From positions 763,001 to 827,000 of the forward strand of contig WPIO01000015.1 of assembly GCA_009760855.2 (NCBI GenBank): a stretch of 64,000 bases of DNA, given 5' to 3'. This document shows, piece by piece, positions 20,566-31,564 of the stretch. Every line of letters starts with the position of its first letter. The stretch's first letter is position 1. Source of the DNA: Cristatella mucedo (taxonomy: Eukaryota > Bryozoa > Phylactolaemata > Cristatellidae). Position numbers and translations under genes: made by a program. The notes under the pieces are model-generated. The model ran no database searches. It had not been told where the DNA came from and was given only the letters and a program-made list of their open reading frames with translations.

Positions 20566-20984
20566 ACGCGTCTCTTCTGCTTAGCTTCTCCTGCGCCCCA
20601 CTAGACTCGTTCTTTACCTGTGTGGTTTGCATGCTTACCTGTGCACGATTCATTGCATGTTACTAACCACGGGTCCCGCTAACCGCTGGCCGCGAGTGTC
20701 TTCATTTGTGCATTTGTGTGCTTGTCTAAGCCTTCTACCTAGCTCATATATTTATTCTCGGTTATGGCTTCGTTTTCAGCGACTTTTAAAGCACTAGGAT
20801 AGATATATTTTATAGGATCAAATGAAAAGCAATATATGAATATCGTCATTCTTATTATTTACGTGCTCTCAAGTGGACTATCAGTTTTAAGCTTTTGAAT
20901 TGCAGAAGAATTCCTTTAACGTACATATCCTGCTTTGCTTTAACTATATCTTGTTTAGCTTGTTCACATAAGACCAGCTCTCTA
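20566..20984. other. Spacer, possible LINE-A 3' UTR debris
   Basis: Weak resemblance to a LINE 3' UTR (TTACTAACCACGGG, TTGTGTGCTTGTC). No gene. Confidence 0.35.
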
Positions 20985-21165
20985 CCCGGGTCTGAACCCA
21001 GGGGTAACGCGGTCGCCCCTCACAGCCCAGCTCGCAGGTCGCTGCTTGAGTCCTGCAGCAGCGGGCAATCCCTTACTGCCCACTGCAAGCTGTGGTCATT
21101 CCCGCTAAGGCACTGATGCCGCTATGTACGTCAAGGAGGCTGCTAAACTAGCTATTCTTTTAACG
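20985..21165 (+). mobile_element. SINE1 copy (first of a tandem pair)
   Basis: Diverged SINE1: GGTCTGAACCCAGGGGTAAC head, B-box region GCTTGAGTCCTGCAG, CAATCCCTTACTGCCCACTG body and GGCTGCTAAACTAGCTATTC end. It is followed directly by a second copy in the same orientation. Confidence 0.75.
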
Positions 21166-21345
21166 ACTTTGGGTCTTAACCTGGTGATGAGATGCTCGCA
21201 ATTCTCGACCGGGATCGCGAGTCCGAGTCCTGCAGTAGTCAATTCGTTTTAACCCACTGCAAGCAAGAGTGATGGCCGCTACAGTTATTCTACCGTTTAT
21301 GTAAATAAGAGTGTCGAATCGGCTAATCTTAGCTTACTTCCTACC
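21166..21345 (+). mobile_element. SINE1 copy (second of a tandem pair)
   Basis: The head GGGTCTTAACCTGGTGATGA is followed by the B-box-like GAGTCCGAGTCCTGC, the CAATTCGTTTTAACCCACTG body and the GTGTCGAATCGGCTAATC end. It has diverged strongly from the adjacent copy, so this is either two independent insertions or an old duplication. Confidence 0.7.
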
Positions 21346-21439
21346 TTCGTTCTGATATACAGGAGAGTTTTGATGATTAACTGTACCTTATGATATTATG
21401 GCGATTATGAATAGATGCCTGTGTAAGTAGGTTGTGATA

Positions 21440-21540
21440 GAAATAATTATAAAGTATTGTGTAAAGCTCCCTCAAAGAATCCAGTCTCTTTCTAGGCACT
21501 TAATGTAGGCTGAAAATAAAGCGTTTAGATTGGTTAGTGA
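21440..21540 (-). mobile_element. LINE-A tail remnant
   Basis: On the plus strand it reads TGTAAAGCTCCCTCAAAGAA followed by TCTCTTTCTAGGCACTTAAT, the reverse of the LINE-A terminal hairpin, followed by fading 3' UTR. Confidence 0.6.
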
Positions 21541-21734
21541 TAGCATAGATTCATCCTAGCTCGCCTTCCAAGTAGGCCTAATTTCTGGTAACTGGTATCT
21601 CAAAAATTCGGGGGCGCTTATATAATGGCACCATAGCCAAATGAGTGCTTGAATTTTCCACATCTCTCCTAGACTTCTAAAGCTCACTGTTTTAGTAGAA
21701 ATTGCTACCGGTGTACTATGAAGCTTGCAGATAA

Positions 21735-22050
21735 GACAAAATTTCGCAACAATGCATGTCTGTCGTCAACGCTACAGCTGCCTCAGTGCACCGCTTCTCT
21801 CCAGCCTGCACCGAACCCTTCCCAAATCAAGCAGTGCATGGATTTCAATATCCAGCCATTCACCCTTTAGGTCCCTGAATTCTCTTGCTTCGATTTTCCT
21901 ATATGAAATAGTTACTTTATTTTATAATATTGTCGTCCTTTCATGTGCTCTCAAAGCCTTTAACTTGCTATGCATTGATATCGGAACATTCTCTGACTTG
22001 AAAATTTAAACAAAGCTAAAAACTCACTCGTTCTTTCATTCTAGTTGCTC
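21735..22050 (+). mobile_element. Very old LINE-A-like C-terminal fragment
   Basis: The DNA still follows the C-terminal coding order (...CTTCTCTCCAGCCTGCACCG, a degenerate PIKQCMDF, TTAGGTCCCTGAATTCTCTT and a late GCTCTCAAAGCC) but all frames are broken. Confidence 0.5.
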
Positions 22051-23719
22051 CATCAATGTGGATTTGTTTTCCGTGTGCCATTGCGTGCTGCTTTTGTTCT
22101 TGATAAGCTATTATTAGACTGTTGACACGCTTCCTTTCCAGCGTACTTTGAATTCCTAAAAAGATATTTGATTTCACCAGGGCACCAGGGAAAAGCAATA
22201 TAATTGCTATTTCTAGAATTATGTTCTTGGTTTGCTTGTCTGCATTATTAAAGCCCAGCTATAGCGGTATCAGATGGCTTTTCTGAAATCGGTATGATTG
22301 TGTAGCAGGATGGTTAGCGATGCAGCAGAAACCACCGATCTGTCTGAGCTCATAGCGTTTCGCGAAACTTTAGAATGCCTGCGACTGTGACAACGGCACT
22401 GTAAAGTTTATCTACCGGAAGGCACAAGCTCGTAATTCAACTTGCCTCCTTACTGTATAGTAATTTACATGTGCAGTCCACGGCACGGACCAGAGCCGGA
22501 GTAGGTGCGCCCATTAAGAGCATCAAGCAGCTATCTAGAATGTTCAAGAAACTGCAGCAGAAGCAGTCAGTTTGCTAGCATCGGTAGATGCTAACGATGG
22601 AGACCGATCTCACCTTTCATTTTTAATCACATCTTTTAAATTTAATACATGCAGCGTATCTTGCTCTTTCTCTTTCTCTTTCTGTCAGCTAGTGCGGTTC
22701 TAATACGATGTAAGCTCCAACCCTCCCTCCTCGCCAAGTTTGTGGGAAGTTGCATTCAGCCTGCGCGCAAGCGGGACATAATCTAGCTTGCAGTGCGATT
22801 TGAAGATGAACGCCTTTTATTGAAAGCACTGAAAGTGCCTCCACCTACGAATCGAGGCTTCGCGAGCCTCGTTCTGCTGCCTTCGTTCTGGCACGAGCAG
22901 ACGACAGAAGCAACCTATGGCGCCGCCCGTCAGCCGATGCAAAGTCTGCTGACCTTTTCTTTTCCTTTCACCTTAGGGCTTGACTTTGATTTCTGAGGTC
23001 CTTTGCGAATTTTGCGGAAGTGCACGTACAGTCCAACGGTCGGCCACGCAGCGCCAATCTGACGCAGCCCAAGCAACGCCGTGAGGAGGGCGGTCTCCCA
23101 TTCTAACGCTCGAAGTGAAGTAAAGCGCATCCCAGTGAGTTCTTGAAGCGACAGTTGGACTCGTGCAGTGAATAACAAGCTTTACCGTTATTATTTATGT
23201 GCACACCGAGAGGACCAGTGAGTGGAAGATTTAAATCCGTATCTGCGCCGCAGCTCCGAAAATCGACCGACTAGGTGAATCGTGATAGAACTTGAAACAT
23301 TAAATGCTTCGAAAATTCAGGACAGAAAAGCTACCAACACATAATTTTCGCATGAGTTGATTATCTTGTTCCCAAATTGTGCCTTCTAAGACCTCTGTTT
23401 GCTCACTGGGTGAAACAAAATTCAAAAATTGAGCCGTTTTTTAATTTCTGAAGCAACTTGCGGCTGCCAAAATATTTGAATTCTACAGCAATGTCATTTT
23501 GTAGCCTTGCCAGTGCACCGCGAAGTGAGCTTAACTAGATGAGAAAAGTATCCAGTTTTCAACTAAGGCTTCTCAAACAGCCTCCGGTTATTCCGCAGTG
23601 GTAGTGGTGAGATCGAAACATTACATTTGCCATGGAGCAGACGTCATTTGCAGCGATTCGAGAAATTAATGGTACGGAAAAAACAAACCGCCTAACAGGA
23701 TTGTATGTCAAAGTAATGA
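22051..23719. other. Spacer with no recognised gene
   Basis: About 1.7 kb. A polypyrimidine run with a CAG (22660-22690) looks like a splice acceptor, but no convincing exon follows it. A GC-richer part (22700-23180) has overlapping frames in both orientations without a recognisable family. Confidence 0.4.
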
Positions 23720-24275
23720 TCGTAAGACACTTGTATAGCTCCCTCAAGAAACTGAATCTCTCTCTCTCTCTCTCACTCTCTCTCTCTCTCTCTCTGTGCA
23801 CTTAATATATGCTGCAAGAGAAGAATGTCAATATGGTTAGTAATAGCATCGCTTCCTTTGCAGCTGGTGTAAAATGGCTCGAAAGAAGTGTAGCTGTCCA
23901 TAAACGCTATACAAATTCATTATTATTATTATTAAGCACAGCGTCAGCATGCATAAGTCCATCAAAGGCAATTCACATGTACCAACAATACATGTGAGGA
24001 CAAGGTGCGCTTGTAGCTTCTTTCTTAATGTAGCCAAGACAGGGGTGAGTGATCTCGTGACCAGAGTCAAGAGTGAGCTCCACGCTTTGGGAGCAGACCA
24101 ACTAAAGGTACGGTCTCTAAAGTATTTCACGTTCCTTCGAGGCACAGCCATTGGACTTGATTAAGGAGAGCGCACATGACATGCCTGGCCTGCTGGGAAA
24201 TTATTTCGGACAGAAGGGCTCAAGAGAGAGAATGACTGGACCTAAACATACGTCGAAAGCTTGAATTCGTAAAAC
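23720..24275 (-). mobile_element. LINE-A, split by a short opposite LINE-A tail
   Basis: A reverse LINE-A tail (23720-23848, with a (CT)n expansion at 23758-23796 inside the hairpin region) is separated from its upstream C-terminal region (23937-24275, encoding VPRRNVKYFRDRTFSWSAPK-like sequence) by an insertion. Confidence 0.75.
23849..23936 (+). mobile_element. Short LINE-A tail insertion
   Basis: CTTCCTTTGCAGCTGGTGTA followed by a damaged hairpin, a CGCTATACAAATTCATTATT end and (ATT)n, in opposite orientation to the LINE-A it interrupts. It is another insertion made almost only of the 3' tail. Confidence 0.65.
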
Positions 24276-25288
24276 TGAGATTGATAATGTGGGATATAAA
24301 TTTGATCGAACGTACTTGAATTTCATTCAGCAATTCCCAACATTTTTAGAAAAAAGTATCAAAGCTGAAAAGAACTCATTCTGTGGTGTAGAAGCAGCGC
24401 TGAACTCACATTTGAAATTTCACGTTAATCCGTCAAGTTTTGGCTTATGTGCGGAATTTACAAGGCACAGAGCTACACTTTAAAAAGAGCTGTTAAAAAG
24501 TCACAAGCACGTACCTCAACAAGCTACTACAACCATGTACCTCAATGTACCAAGATTGCGACCAACGCAATTCTATGATTATAAGATGCAGCTATTGGTT
24601 ACGTTTTACTTCAAAGATTTGTTGTTTTAGGTTTAATTCTGAGTTAGATACGGTTCGCCTAATCCTATTTTAATGCTTTCCTTTTTAGTGGAAATCCTCA
24701 AAACTACAGATATAATTTCTAACATGTTTGTTTTTTGAAAGGTACCCGAATAAATTATTTGATGGTTGGACCGATTTTCTGGGTATTTCTCGACGTTTAC
24801 CCAAACTGAGAAATGCCGCGACTATTGCTATTCACCGATCTAGCTTTGTCCATGCTACCGCCATTTCTCATGCAAGCATTTCTACTGCATTTGTATGCTA
24901 GCGTTAAGGATAATAAAAATGACTACAACTCTTCTTTATAACACCACAAGAGAATCAAAACCCTAGCTAGGTGCTTCACAGCTCGTTTCGAGAGAAGCTA
25001 TAACCAAAACCTAATTACAAGCTAGGTACCACGCTTAGACCAGCCTGAGAAAGTATCCCTTTGTTGACACCCAGGGCCCTGGACTAGCCGGACCCCTTGT
25101 TAGTAATCAGCACTGAATTAAAGATTGAATGAAAGAATTCTCTGGGACGGAAGGAACAGAGCAGAGCGAAACCAGTTAATACGGCGTCGTTTGTTCATAC
25201 ACCAATGTCAGATCTGCTATGGGTACAGTGCTCATAGCAGGCTGTTCAAGATTGTCACCGGCGTATACTTATATAACCATTTGATCGT
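24276..25288. other. AT-rich spacer
   Basis: No gene is supported. The open frame at 24289-24483 starts with GTG and has no known motif. A faint reverse LINE-A tail-like segment lies near 24915-24980. Confidence 0.4.
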
Positions 25289-25372
25289 GCTTCGTGTGCA
25301 GCAACTGTAAAGCGCCTAGAAAGAGATTTGAGTTTTCTGAGGGCGCTTTATTTAATGTATTATTATTAAAAA
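25289..25372 (+). mobile_element. LINE-A terminal hairpin and tail
   Basis: GCAGCAACTGTAAAGCGCCT, then AGAGATTTGAGTTTTCTGAG, then GGGCGCTTTATTTAATGTAT and (ATT)n. Only about 80 bases of recognisable element remain. Confidence 0.8.
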
Positions 25373-25395
25373 AACATGTGTTTAATTATCTTTTT

Positions 25396-25535
25396 AGCTT
25401 AGGGTTTAGGATTTAGGGTTTGGTATTTAATGGTTGCATATTTTGGGGTTCACCGCTTATGGTTTACAGGTTATATTTGTATTTTTTTGGGTTTACATTT
25501 TTTGGTTTAGAGCTTAGGTTTTAGGGTTAACTATT
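25396..25535 (+). repeat. Highly degenerate TTTAGGG-like tract
   Basis: GCTTAGGGTTTAGGATTTAG, then scattered TTTAGGG-like variants and GGTTTACAGG, ending with GGTTTTAGGGTTAAC. It is the same seven-base motif as the tract at 17943-18145 but more decayed. Confidence 0.6.
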
Positions 25536-25638
25536 TGGATATTAAAAATAATTTCTTATCTAAAAAGATAATTGAAACGTGAAAACGTGATTATTTAACA
25601 TAAATATGAACATGCGCTGGCGTACTGGTTGTATGACA

Positions 25639-26060
25639 TTACTGCATGGACAAACGACGCAGTATTAGCTGGTGAAACAGCTTCAGCGCCTTCAGCGTAG
25701 AGTCAAATGATGTGCAGTAAATGCATGCGGTGGCAGAAGGCGGGGGAGTGGAGCTCCAGATTTGCGGTGCATGCCAACTGGAGACCCTATCGCCAGCAGC
25801 TTTCAATTCGGTGCGAGGAACGGCGAGACTACCGGAAAGCCGGTGAGTGGATAGTCTGTGAGCACGTGACTGGGGGAGCGAGGGGTCGGATAGGTATGGT
25901 TCCGGCTGGTCCAAGCGAGCAATGCCACTCGTGCGTATGCACGCGAAAGAGGATCTTCTTAGAGTCGTTTCGCCGCTCGACAGGGGGCCAGCGAAGGTCG
26001 GACGGAAGCGGCGACGCGACGTGGCAGCTAAACCGCTGACTGCAAACACTGGGACACGAA
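25639..26060 (-). mobile_element. LINE-C C-terminal remnant
   Basis: The minus-strand frame encodes LSGSLAVPRTELKAAGDRVS, then SWHAPQIWSS, then STLKALKLF. This is the typical L2/CR1-type C-terminus (PRT.LK..GDR.FS..AP..WNSLP......FK..LKT.L), with wording different from LINE-A and LINE-B. It is 5' and 3' incomplete. Confidence 0.7.
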
Positions 26061-26533
26061 TCGGGCTTTGCCGGGGAACGGCGGATTTAATCGCCTGGCG
26101 CTCTGGTGTCTCATAAATGTGTCAATACGCTCCCAGTTTGAATGTGTGCACTACGGCCGCTCTACAACCAGCCAGCCCTCGTCCTTTCCAGTCAGCTGGC
26201 AGGCAAAGTTTCTTCTTCTTAGCAGCCCTGCAAATGCTGAGCTGCCTCGAAGCGAGTATCCGGAAAACGACCAAGAGACTCCAGCTCTCCACCTACGATC
26301 AACTTGCAGCGTCAGAGTTTAGTGCATTCCAGCTCCATCTCGGCGATCGGCCCACGCGCGATGGCGCTAACTTCCTGTGAAGCATCCCGCTTTTTGCATG
26401 CTACCCACAAGCGTAACTGCTACTACTCCCTCTCTCTCTCTCGCTCTCTTTCTTGTCTCACTTGCGATAACTTTAAAGCGTACTCAAAATTTCGCTGCCT
26501 TTATCACACACATGCACCCACGCGCGTGTTCGC

Positions 26534-26580
<47 letters not shown>

Positions 26581-26715
26581 CTTCTCTCTTCAGCCATATT
26601 TCGCTCTCTCTCACAACTCCTGCTAATTTTCAATAAAAATCATTTTATTCTCTATCCCCTAGTCTTAATCTGCTGGGTACTGCTGCAGCAGACGGTCCAT
26701 CCTCTAGTATCACGC
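26061..26715. other. Spacer with CT- and CA-microsatellites
   Basis: An 87-codon ATG frame (26117-26380, plus) has no recognisable family and I do not call it. Microsatellites: (CT)n at 26427-26452 and (CA)n at 26538-26582. Confidence 0.4.
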
Positions 26716-26721
26716 TTTATT
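26716..26721 (-). terminator. Possible AATAAA poly(A) signal (minus strand)
   Basis: TTTATT on the plus strand is AATAAA on the minus strand and overlaps the stop codon of the exon-like frame at 26721-26950. A second minus AATAAA lies near 26645. Confidence 0.35.
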
Positions 26722-26950
26722 TAGTCGGTGTTTCGCAGCTGCTGCGACATCGGCGAGCATCGAGACATTTCCGCAGCCAGCGCCTGCGTGATCACTCTCT
26801 CCATCTCTTCATCGGTGGCTGCGGAATCTTTTCTCTTCTCATATTCTTTCACTTGGATTTCCTCACACTCGAAAACAGTGGTGCCATCCAACTTAGCTGT
26901 CTTAATGACCCTATGTATTTCACCGCATGCAATGCTTCGAAAGGCGCTGG
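26721..26950 (-). CDS. Candidate 3'-terminal exon, family unknown
   Basis: On the minus strand about 75 codons stay open and end in TAA at 26723-26721. The translation contains IHRVIKTAKLDGTTVFECEE, then IQVKEYEKRKDSAATDEEME, then RVITQALAAEMS, and finishes SQQLRNTD. It is rich in Glu and Lys, protein-like, and without repeats. There is no ATG at its 5' side, so if real it is a downstream exon. AATAAA immediately follows the stop. The 5' edge abuts a SINE2 insertion (26945), which may have replaced the splice acceptor, so a pseudogene fragment is also possible. I recognise no family. Confidence 0.35.
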
Positions 26951-27085
26951 TTATGCCCAGTGGTTAAGTAGCTCGCCCCGACAAAGGTCTGACCGAGGTC
27001 ATGGGCTTGACCCCCGTGGCATACGTGAAGCGCTTGAATATAGATTAAGTTCACTTAGAGCGCTTTAAAAAATAATTACATATTT
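26945..27085 (+). mobile_element. SINE2 copy
   Basis: CGCTGGTTATGCCCAGTGGT head, degenerate B-box TGGGCTTGACCCC, and AAGCGCTTGAATATAGATTA followed by AGTTCACTTAGAGCGCTTTA tail. It abuts the minus-strand exon-like frame to its left. Confidence 0.8.
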
Positions 27086-28269
27086 CGACGAAGTATTGCC
27101 AGCGAAGCCCAATTGCGTAGTATTGGCCACAGCAGATTATATGCAAGCTCAAACTTGAGCTTGTAATCGCAACTCCGCTATTTTACGCTGGGTATTTAGC
27201 AGGCCTACGCTTAAACTGGACTTGTGGCGGCCGGATAACTGTTCCACGCGGAAAGAAAAGGGGACGAGGTCAAGGACACGCAAACTGACGCTACCCCCCC
27301 CTACAACAGGTTATGGAAAGACGCTTGCGTTGCGGCTATTCGGTTCTTAAAAAATTTAATATATTTCAATTATATTTTAAATTTCAAAATATCTATACAG
27401 TAGAATAGTTTGCCAAGGCATTGGACATCACCTCACGACTTATGTAAACGGTACACACTGCCAGCCTGGTGCCCGGTTGGGCTCGCAGTTAATCGCTACT
27501 GGGGTGTGTTATCGGTATGTGCTGTCCTTGAGGCTCGCCTACGCCCGCTTCGCAAGTTGCTTAATTGAATATGCGCTGTCTCGGAAAACCTTCCCTATAG
27601 ACACCAACTTGCTGGCAGTGAAGGCACGCCTTCTCGCTAGTTGCCGGCCGCTGGAGCCGCGAGTGCGTGACCTAACCGAAAAGGTCGTATTGTATATGCC
27701 GTCCATCGATGCTACACGTACCGGTTGTTGTGTTCCCTTTAATTATGCCCTTTAATAATTCAATTAAGCTGATAAGGTGAATTTCCGTAGAACATCATGC
27801 TTAACTTGTATTCAGGCTACCAGCGTTATGTTGCGGGCACGCGGGCCGCCGGCGGCGCCGTTGGAGCACCAGCTCCTTACCGCCTTCTCAGGAGAGCTAT
27901 GGCGACATCCATGCCTGTCTCGGCATGTCGCGACTTGGCTTAGCAAGCTTAGAGAAGCAAGCGTGGTTATGATCCTGACCGGACCGGAGCAGGACAATGG
28001 TATACGCCGACCCCTTCGAATCGTTGCGGGCTCCTCACTTGTAGCTAAAGTCAGAGTGGCTTCGTGGCCAAGCAAGCTTGCCCTCCGGGTATTCGGCTTC
28101 GCCACGCCCCTTGCAGCTCGTGGCTGCGCCGTTACAGCCGCTGCAGCTGCGATCCACCGGTACGCGTAGCGATTCAGCAGTCTGCTGCTGCTGATCTGCA
28201 AAGTCATGACACCAATGTGAAGTCCTGACACCAATGCGTGTGCAGTGATAGATTTAGTCGTGCCCGGCG
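27086..28269. other. Upstream region of hydrolase copy 1
   Basis: No repeat family is recognised, and GC rises towards 28.2 kb. Overlapping frames on both strands at 27777-28234 (130-140 codons) have no known motif. This region presumably contains the promoter of the hydrolase gene. Confidence 0.4.
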
Positions 28270-28276
28270 TATAAAT
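28270..28276 (+). promoter_or_regulatory. TATA box of hydrolase copy 1
   Basis: TATAAAT lies 41 bases before the chosen ATG (28311), implying a transcription start near 28300 and a very short 5' UTR. An in-frame ATG at 28275 falls inside this TATA box and would not be transcribed if the box is used, which supports 28311 as the start. Confidence 0.5.
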
Positions 28277-28310
28277 GCACCCTGCACTTCCTTTTAGCTA
28301 TTTGTCCACG

Positions 28311-30461
28311 ATGTCTGCACCTGCGGAACAGGCGGTGACCATTGCGACGAACAACGAGGGTAACCTGAAAGATTGTCCGGCTTTCATGTTTGGAAACCCC
28401 GCTCAGCACAAGCAGGGTATGCATTCGTGTTGCTGCTGTGCTCAGGATTGTGCGAACATTAAGCATTCGAAATTGTGCTCAGCATTGAGCCCGGCTGCTC
28501 GGACGCTTTTCGTTCTGCACAGAAAGCGACTCCTTGAGTTTCGTTCCAACATTGTTTACAGCTCCTATCTCTCTGTCTGCTCGGTTGCCATACTCTCAGT
28601 AGGGATCTCACAATTGTCGCTTGGTCTGTTTGTGTGTTTGAGCTCGCTTGCACTCGCACGCACTTGTGCTTGCATGGATGCTCTCGACGCACCACCTGGT
28701 GCCTATTTCGTACGGGATACTCATTTGAAAGAGCTCAATTTGATGCTGCCTGTCACTAAAGCCGAAGGGTTGCATCAATCAGTGGTGCACTATTGAATTT
28801 TCCTGAGTCTTTGAACTGCAGTAATGGCTCTGTGTGCGCTTTAGCCTTCACCTTCCATTTACTCCAGCCCTCCCCACCTTCCTGTTCCCTTTGCTATAGT
28901 GGAGGCTTCTTCGAGACCGTCGCCGAGTGACATTGTTGCCTCTAATTGCTTGCCACGAGTGTGGATTTCTACTCAGCATAAGCAGCAGCAAGGCCCGCCC
29001 ATTTCGAGCTACTATTGTCAGCATAGCAGTCCGTGCGATATTCGTAGCCATCTATTCGACGTGCTATTTGCGGCTCATTAAAATCGAGCACTTTCCCTTT
29101 TCCAGGTCTGATCGTGTTGCAAGAGTGGTGGGGTGTGAACGAGCAGATTAAGGCTGAGGCTGCCGACATCGGCACGCGAGGGAACTTCGTCACCATCGTG
29201 CCGGATCTCTATCGAGGCAAGGTGGCCACCGATCACGAGGAGGCTGGCCACTACATGAAGGATCTCCAGTGGCCAGCTGCCGTCGAGGACGTTCGTGCCT
29301 GTGCCGAGTACCTGAAGTCGCAAGGCTGCTCCAAGGTGTGCGTTGCCGTAGCACTTCGGCACTTCTCTCATTCTTTCTGTGCCGTCTTAATGCTGGAGTG
29401 TGGTACCGTTTCCCTAGCATGTAAAACTAGTGTCAGGCTTACGAATAAAAGTAATGATGCAATCCTGAGCCAAGTCGTAGTCTGGACTAGTGATTGTTCA
29501 GCAGGGTATGGCTGGTTGTGCAAGCTGGCAGGAATCGACTGAGGACCTCTTTTGAGGAGCAATGTGCAGCCATACTCTGAAAAAATTACCTTCGAGTATC
29601 GTCGAGAATGTTTTGTCACCATTTTGGCTCTGCAATAAGAGGATTTTTGTATAGCAAAAAAAGTCGGTTGAGCTGTAAGTTTGCCTGTCTTATGAATTGT
29701 TTGAGCATCAAAGCCTACGTTCATCGAGTGTCGTAAGAATGTTTTGTAAGTATTTTAGCTCTGCAATAAGAGGACTTATGTAAAAAAAATACAAGTTGAG
29801 CTGTTAGTTTGCCTTAGTTGTGGGTCGTTTGAGCATCAAATCCTTTGCAGTAGCCTTGACATCGACCTTATATTAAATGAGAATGTAGAAGACTTTCAAG
29901 ACCATGGTCGTTTGCAACATTCCTGGTCGTGTGCCTAACTTGTTGATTCCATTCGTCCTGGTCTCATAGCTTACTTTGCCTGTCATGCATGCTTTACTGC
30001 TATCCAACGAAATATCCGAAGCCTGCCACCAATGCAGCACATGTGCCATTCTTCTTGGTGTGCTTGACATCGCTTGTGTGTACATGCTGCTGTAGGTGGG
30101 CGTCACTGGATTCTGCATGGGCGGTGCACTGTCCCTTGCCAGTGCAGCATTGCTGCAGGGTGTTATCAATGCCTCTGCTCCGTTCTACGGTATCTGCAAC
30201 GAAAAGCTGTGTGACGTCACCAAGATCACCTGCCCACTGCAGCTGCACTTTGGCAGTCTCGACGATGCTGTCGGTTTCTCATCTATCGCCGATCTCGATC
30301 GCCTCTGTGCAAAGCTGGATAGTGCAGGGGTTGCCTACGATCGTCATGTCTATGAGGCTGCCCATGCATTCACGAACCCAAAAAGCCCCAACTATAAGCC
30401 CGATATTGCTGAGGAGTCCCTTACACGCATGGTAAAGTTCATGCAGGAAAGTCTGCAGTGA
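28311..30461 (+). CDS. Dienelactone hydrolase family protein (CMBL-like), copy 1
   Basis: Three exons, 28311-28416, 29106-29335 and 30096-30461, encode 233 aa. Introns are GT-AG: intron 1 phase 1 (CAG-G|GTATGC ... TTTTCCAG|GT) and intron 2 phase 0 (AAG|GTGTGC ... CTGTAG|GTG). This is an alpha/beta hydrolase of the dienelactone hydrolase family. The family uses a Cys-Asp-His triad to open lactones, and animal CMBL hydrolyses lactone and cyclic-carbonate esters in the cytosol. Visible here: VLQEWWGVN with the supporting Glu42, nucleophile Cys119 in GFCMGG, Asp168 in HFGSLDD and His202 in EAAHAF. Length is normal for the family and no signal peptide is seen. The physiological substrate is unknown. 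It is paralogous to the gene at 44829-52073. Confidence 0.93.
28417..29105 (+). other. Intron 1 of hydrolase copy 1
   Basis: 689 bases, GT...AG, without recognised repeats. Frames within it are not supported as genes. Confidence 0.85.
29593..29848 (+). repeat. Imperfect ~130-base tandem duplication in intron 2 of copy 1
   Basis: A unit starting CGAGTATCGTCGAGAATGTT (about 29593) and ending GTTTGAGCATCAAAGCC is repeated from about 29724 (CGAGTGTCGTAAGAATGTTT ... GTTTGAGCATCAAATCC). The shared landmarks are offset by 128-131 bases. Intron 2 spans 29336-30095. Confidence 0.85.
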
Positions 30462-30617
30462 TGCATTCTCGCTCTCTGGGCTGTTGCTGTCAGGCTTGTC
30501 AGGAGTGGAATCGAATGGATCGTTTATATAGATATCTATGTAATAGATCATTGCCGTATGTATGTTTGTCGCGATTTTGCAGTTATGCCGGTTGTGCTGC
30601 TGGACGAATATCTGCTG

Positions 30618-30623
30618 ATTAAA
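30618..30623 (+). terminator. Possible poly(A) signal of hydrolase copy 1
   Basis: ATTAAA lies 157 bases after the stop codon. It is the commonest variant of AATAAA, and no better signal is seen in the preceding 3' flank. Confidence 0.35.
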
Positions 30624-30814
30624 AGCGATTTCTGCATGCCTGAATGCACGTCTATTAGTTATGCTATTGCCAGGCATGTATTTAAGAAAACTAGGTTAAC
30701 CTTATAGTTAAAACTGGGGGAATTGAAAATTAATGGTCGGCTGATTCAATGCCCTCGTTTTTATGGTGGCACACAAGCCTGAGCCCCTGTTGCTCCCCTC
30801 CCTTACAGCTATCC

Positions 30815-30975
30815 TAGCCTAGAGGTGATGCACCCAAACTTTACGGCCCAGGTCGTGGTTCAAGTCCTACAGCAAGCAATTCCTCATCGCCAGCTCCTTC
30901 CTAGCAGGAGTGATAATGCTACAGCTCTTCTGCCGGCTATATAAATGAGGTTGCTAAATTAGCTAACCTTGACTT
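30815..30975 (+). mobile_element. Diverged SINE1 copy
   Basis: CTAGAGGTGATGCACCC head, B-box-like GTGGTTCAAGTCCTACAG, CAATTCCTCATCGCCAG body and GGTTGCTAAATTAGCTAACC end. Confidence 0.75.
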
Positions 30976-31564
30976 TTTTACTTGACATTAGTGCTAAACC
31001 ACTGAGGAGCGCCTGAGTTTAGGCATGGGCTGACCGAGATGACAAGGTGGTTGGTAAACTCTTTATGCAGAAACATTAATACGAGCTTAGCCTCTCATGT
31101 GGTCCCTACGTCCTTCAAATGGCTATTGCTAGGCCACTCATTCAAAAGTAAATACTAGACCGGGAAAACTTGAACGTAGTCCATGTGGTCACCCTATTGC
31201 AGTTTATACCAAGGCCTTGAAACGAGCAGTGGCAGACTAGCATAACTCGTCTATCAAAATCTTTCAAACCTAGCTAGGGAAGTTCTGGTCAGGCAATACA
31301 GCCTATCACTCATCCGAATCGGAACTGTTGCAAGCCAACGACGACCTAAGGCGACGGTTCTCAACCTGTGGATCGCGAACCCTTTGGGGTTCGAAAGACC
31401 CTTAGAGCACAATAATTGTATAGTTGGGGCCGCCACAATAAAGGAACTATATTAAGGAGTCGCAGTATTAGGAAGATTAAGAACCACTGACCTAAGGGAT
31501 GCTGGCTTGCAGGAGTTTGAGTCGGTTGGCTACTTATGCTCATCTCTCGGACGCATTTGACATA
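30976..31564. other. Unassigned spacer
   Basis: No supported gene. The left half keeps a faint SINE-like GAGCGCCTGAGTTTAGG motif. Confidence 0.35.

Noticed and set aside
27777-28234. 130-140 codon frames upstream of hydrolase copy 1
   Set aside because: They overlap on opposite strands, have Ala/Arg-rich composition expected from GC-rich DNA, and no domain.
28275-28310. Upstream in-frame ATG adding 12 residues to hydrolase copy 1
   Set aside because: This ATG overlaps the TATAAAT box, so it should lie upstream of the transcription start. The added residues have no counterpart in copy 2.
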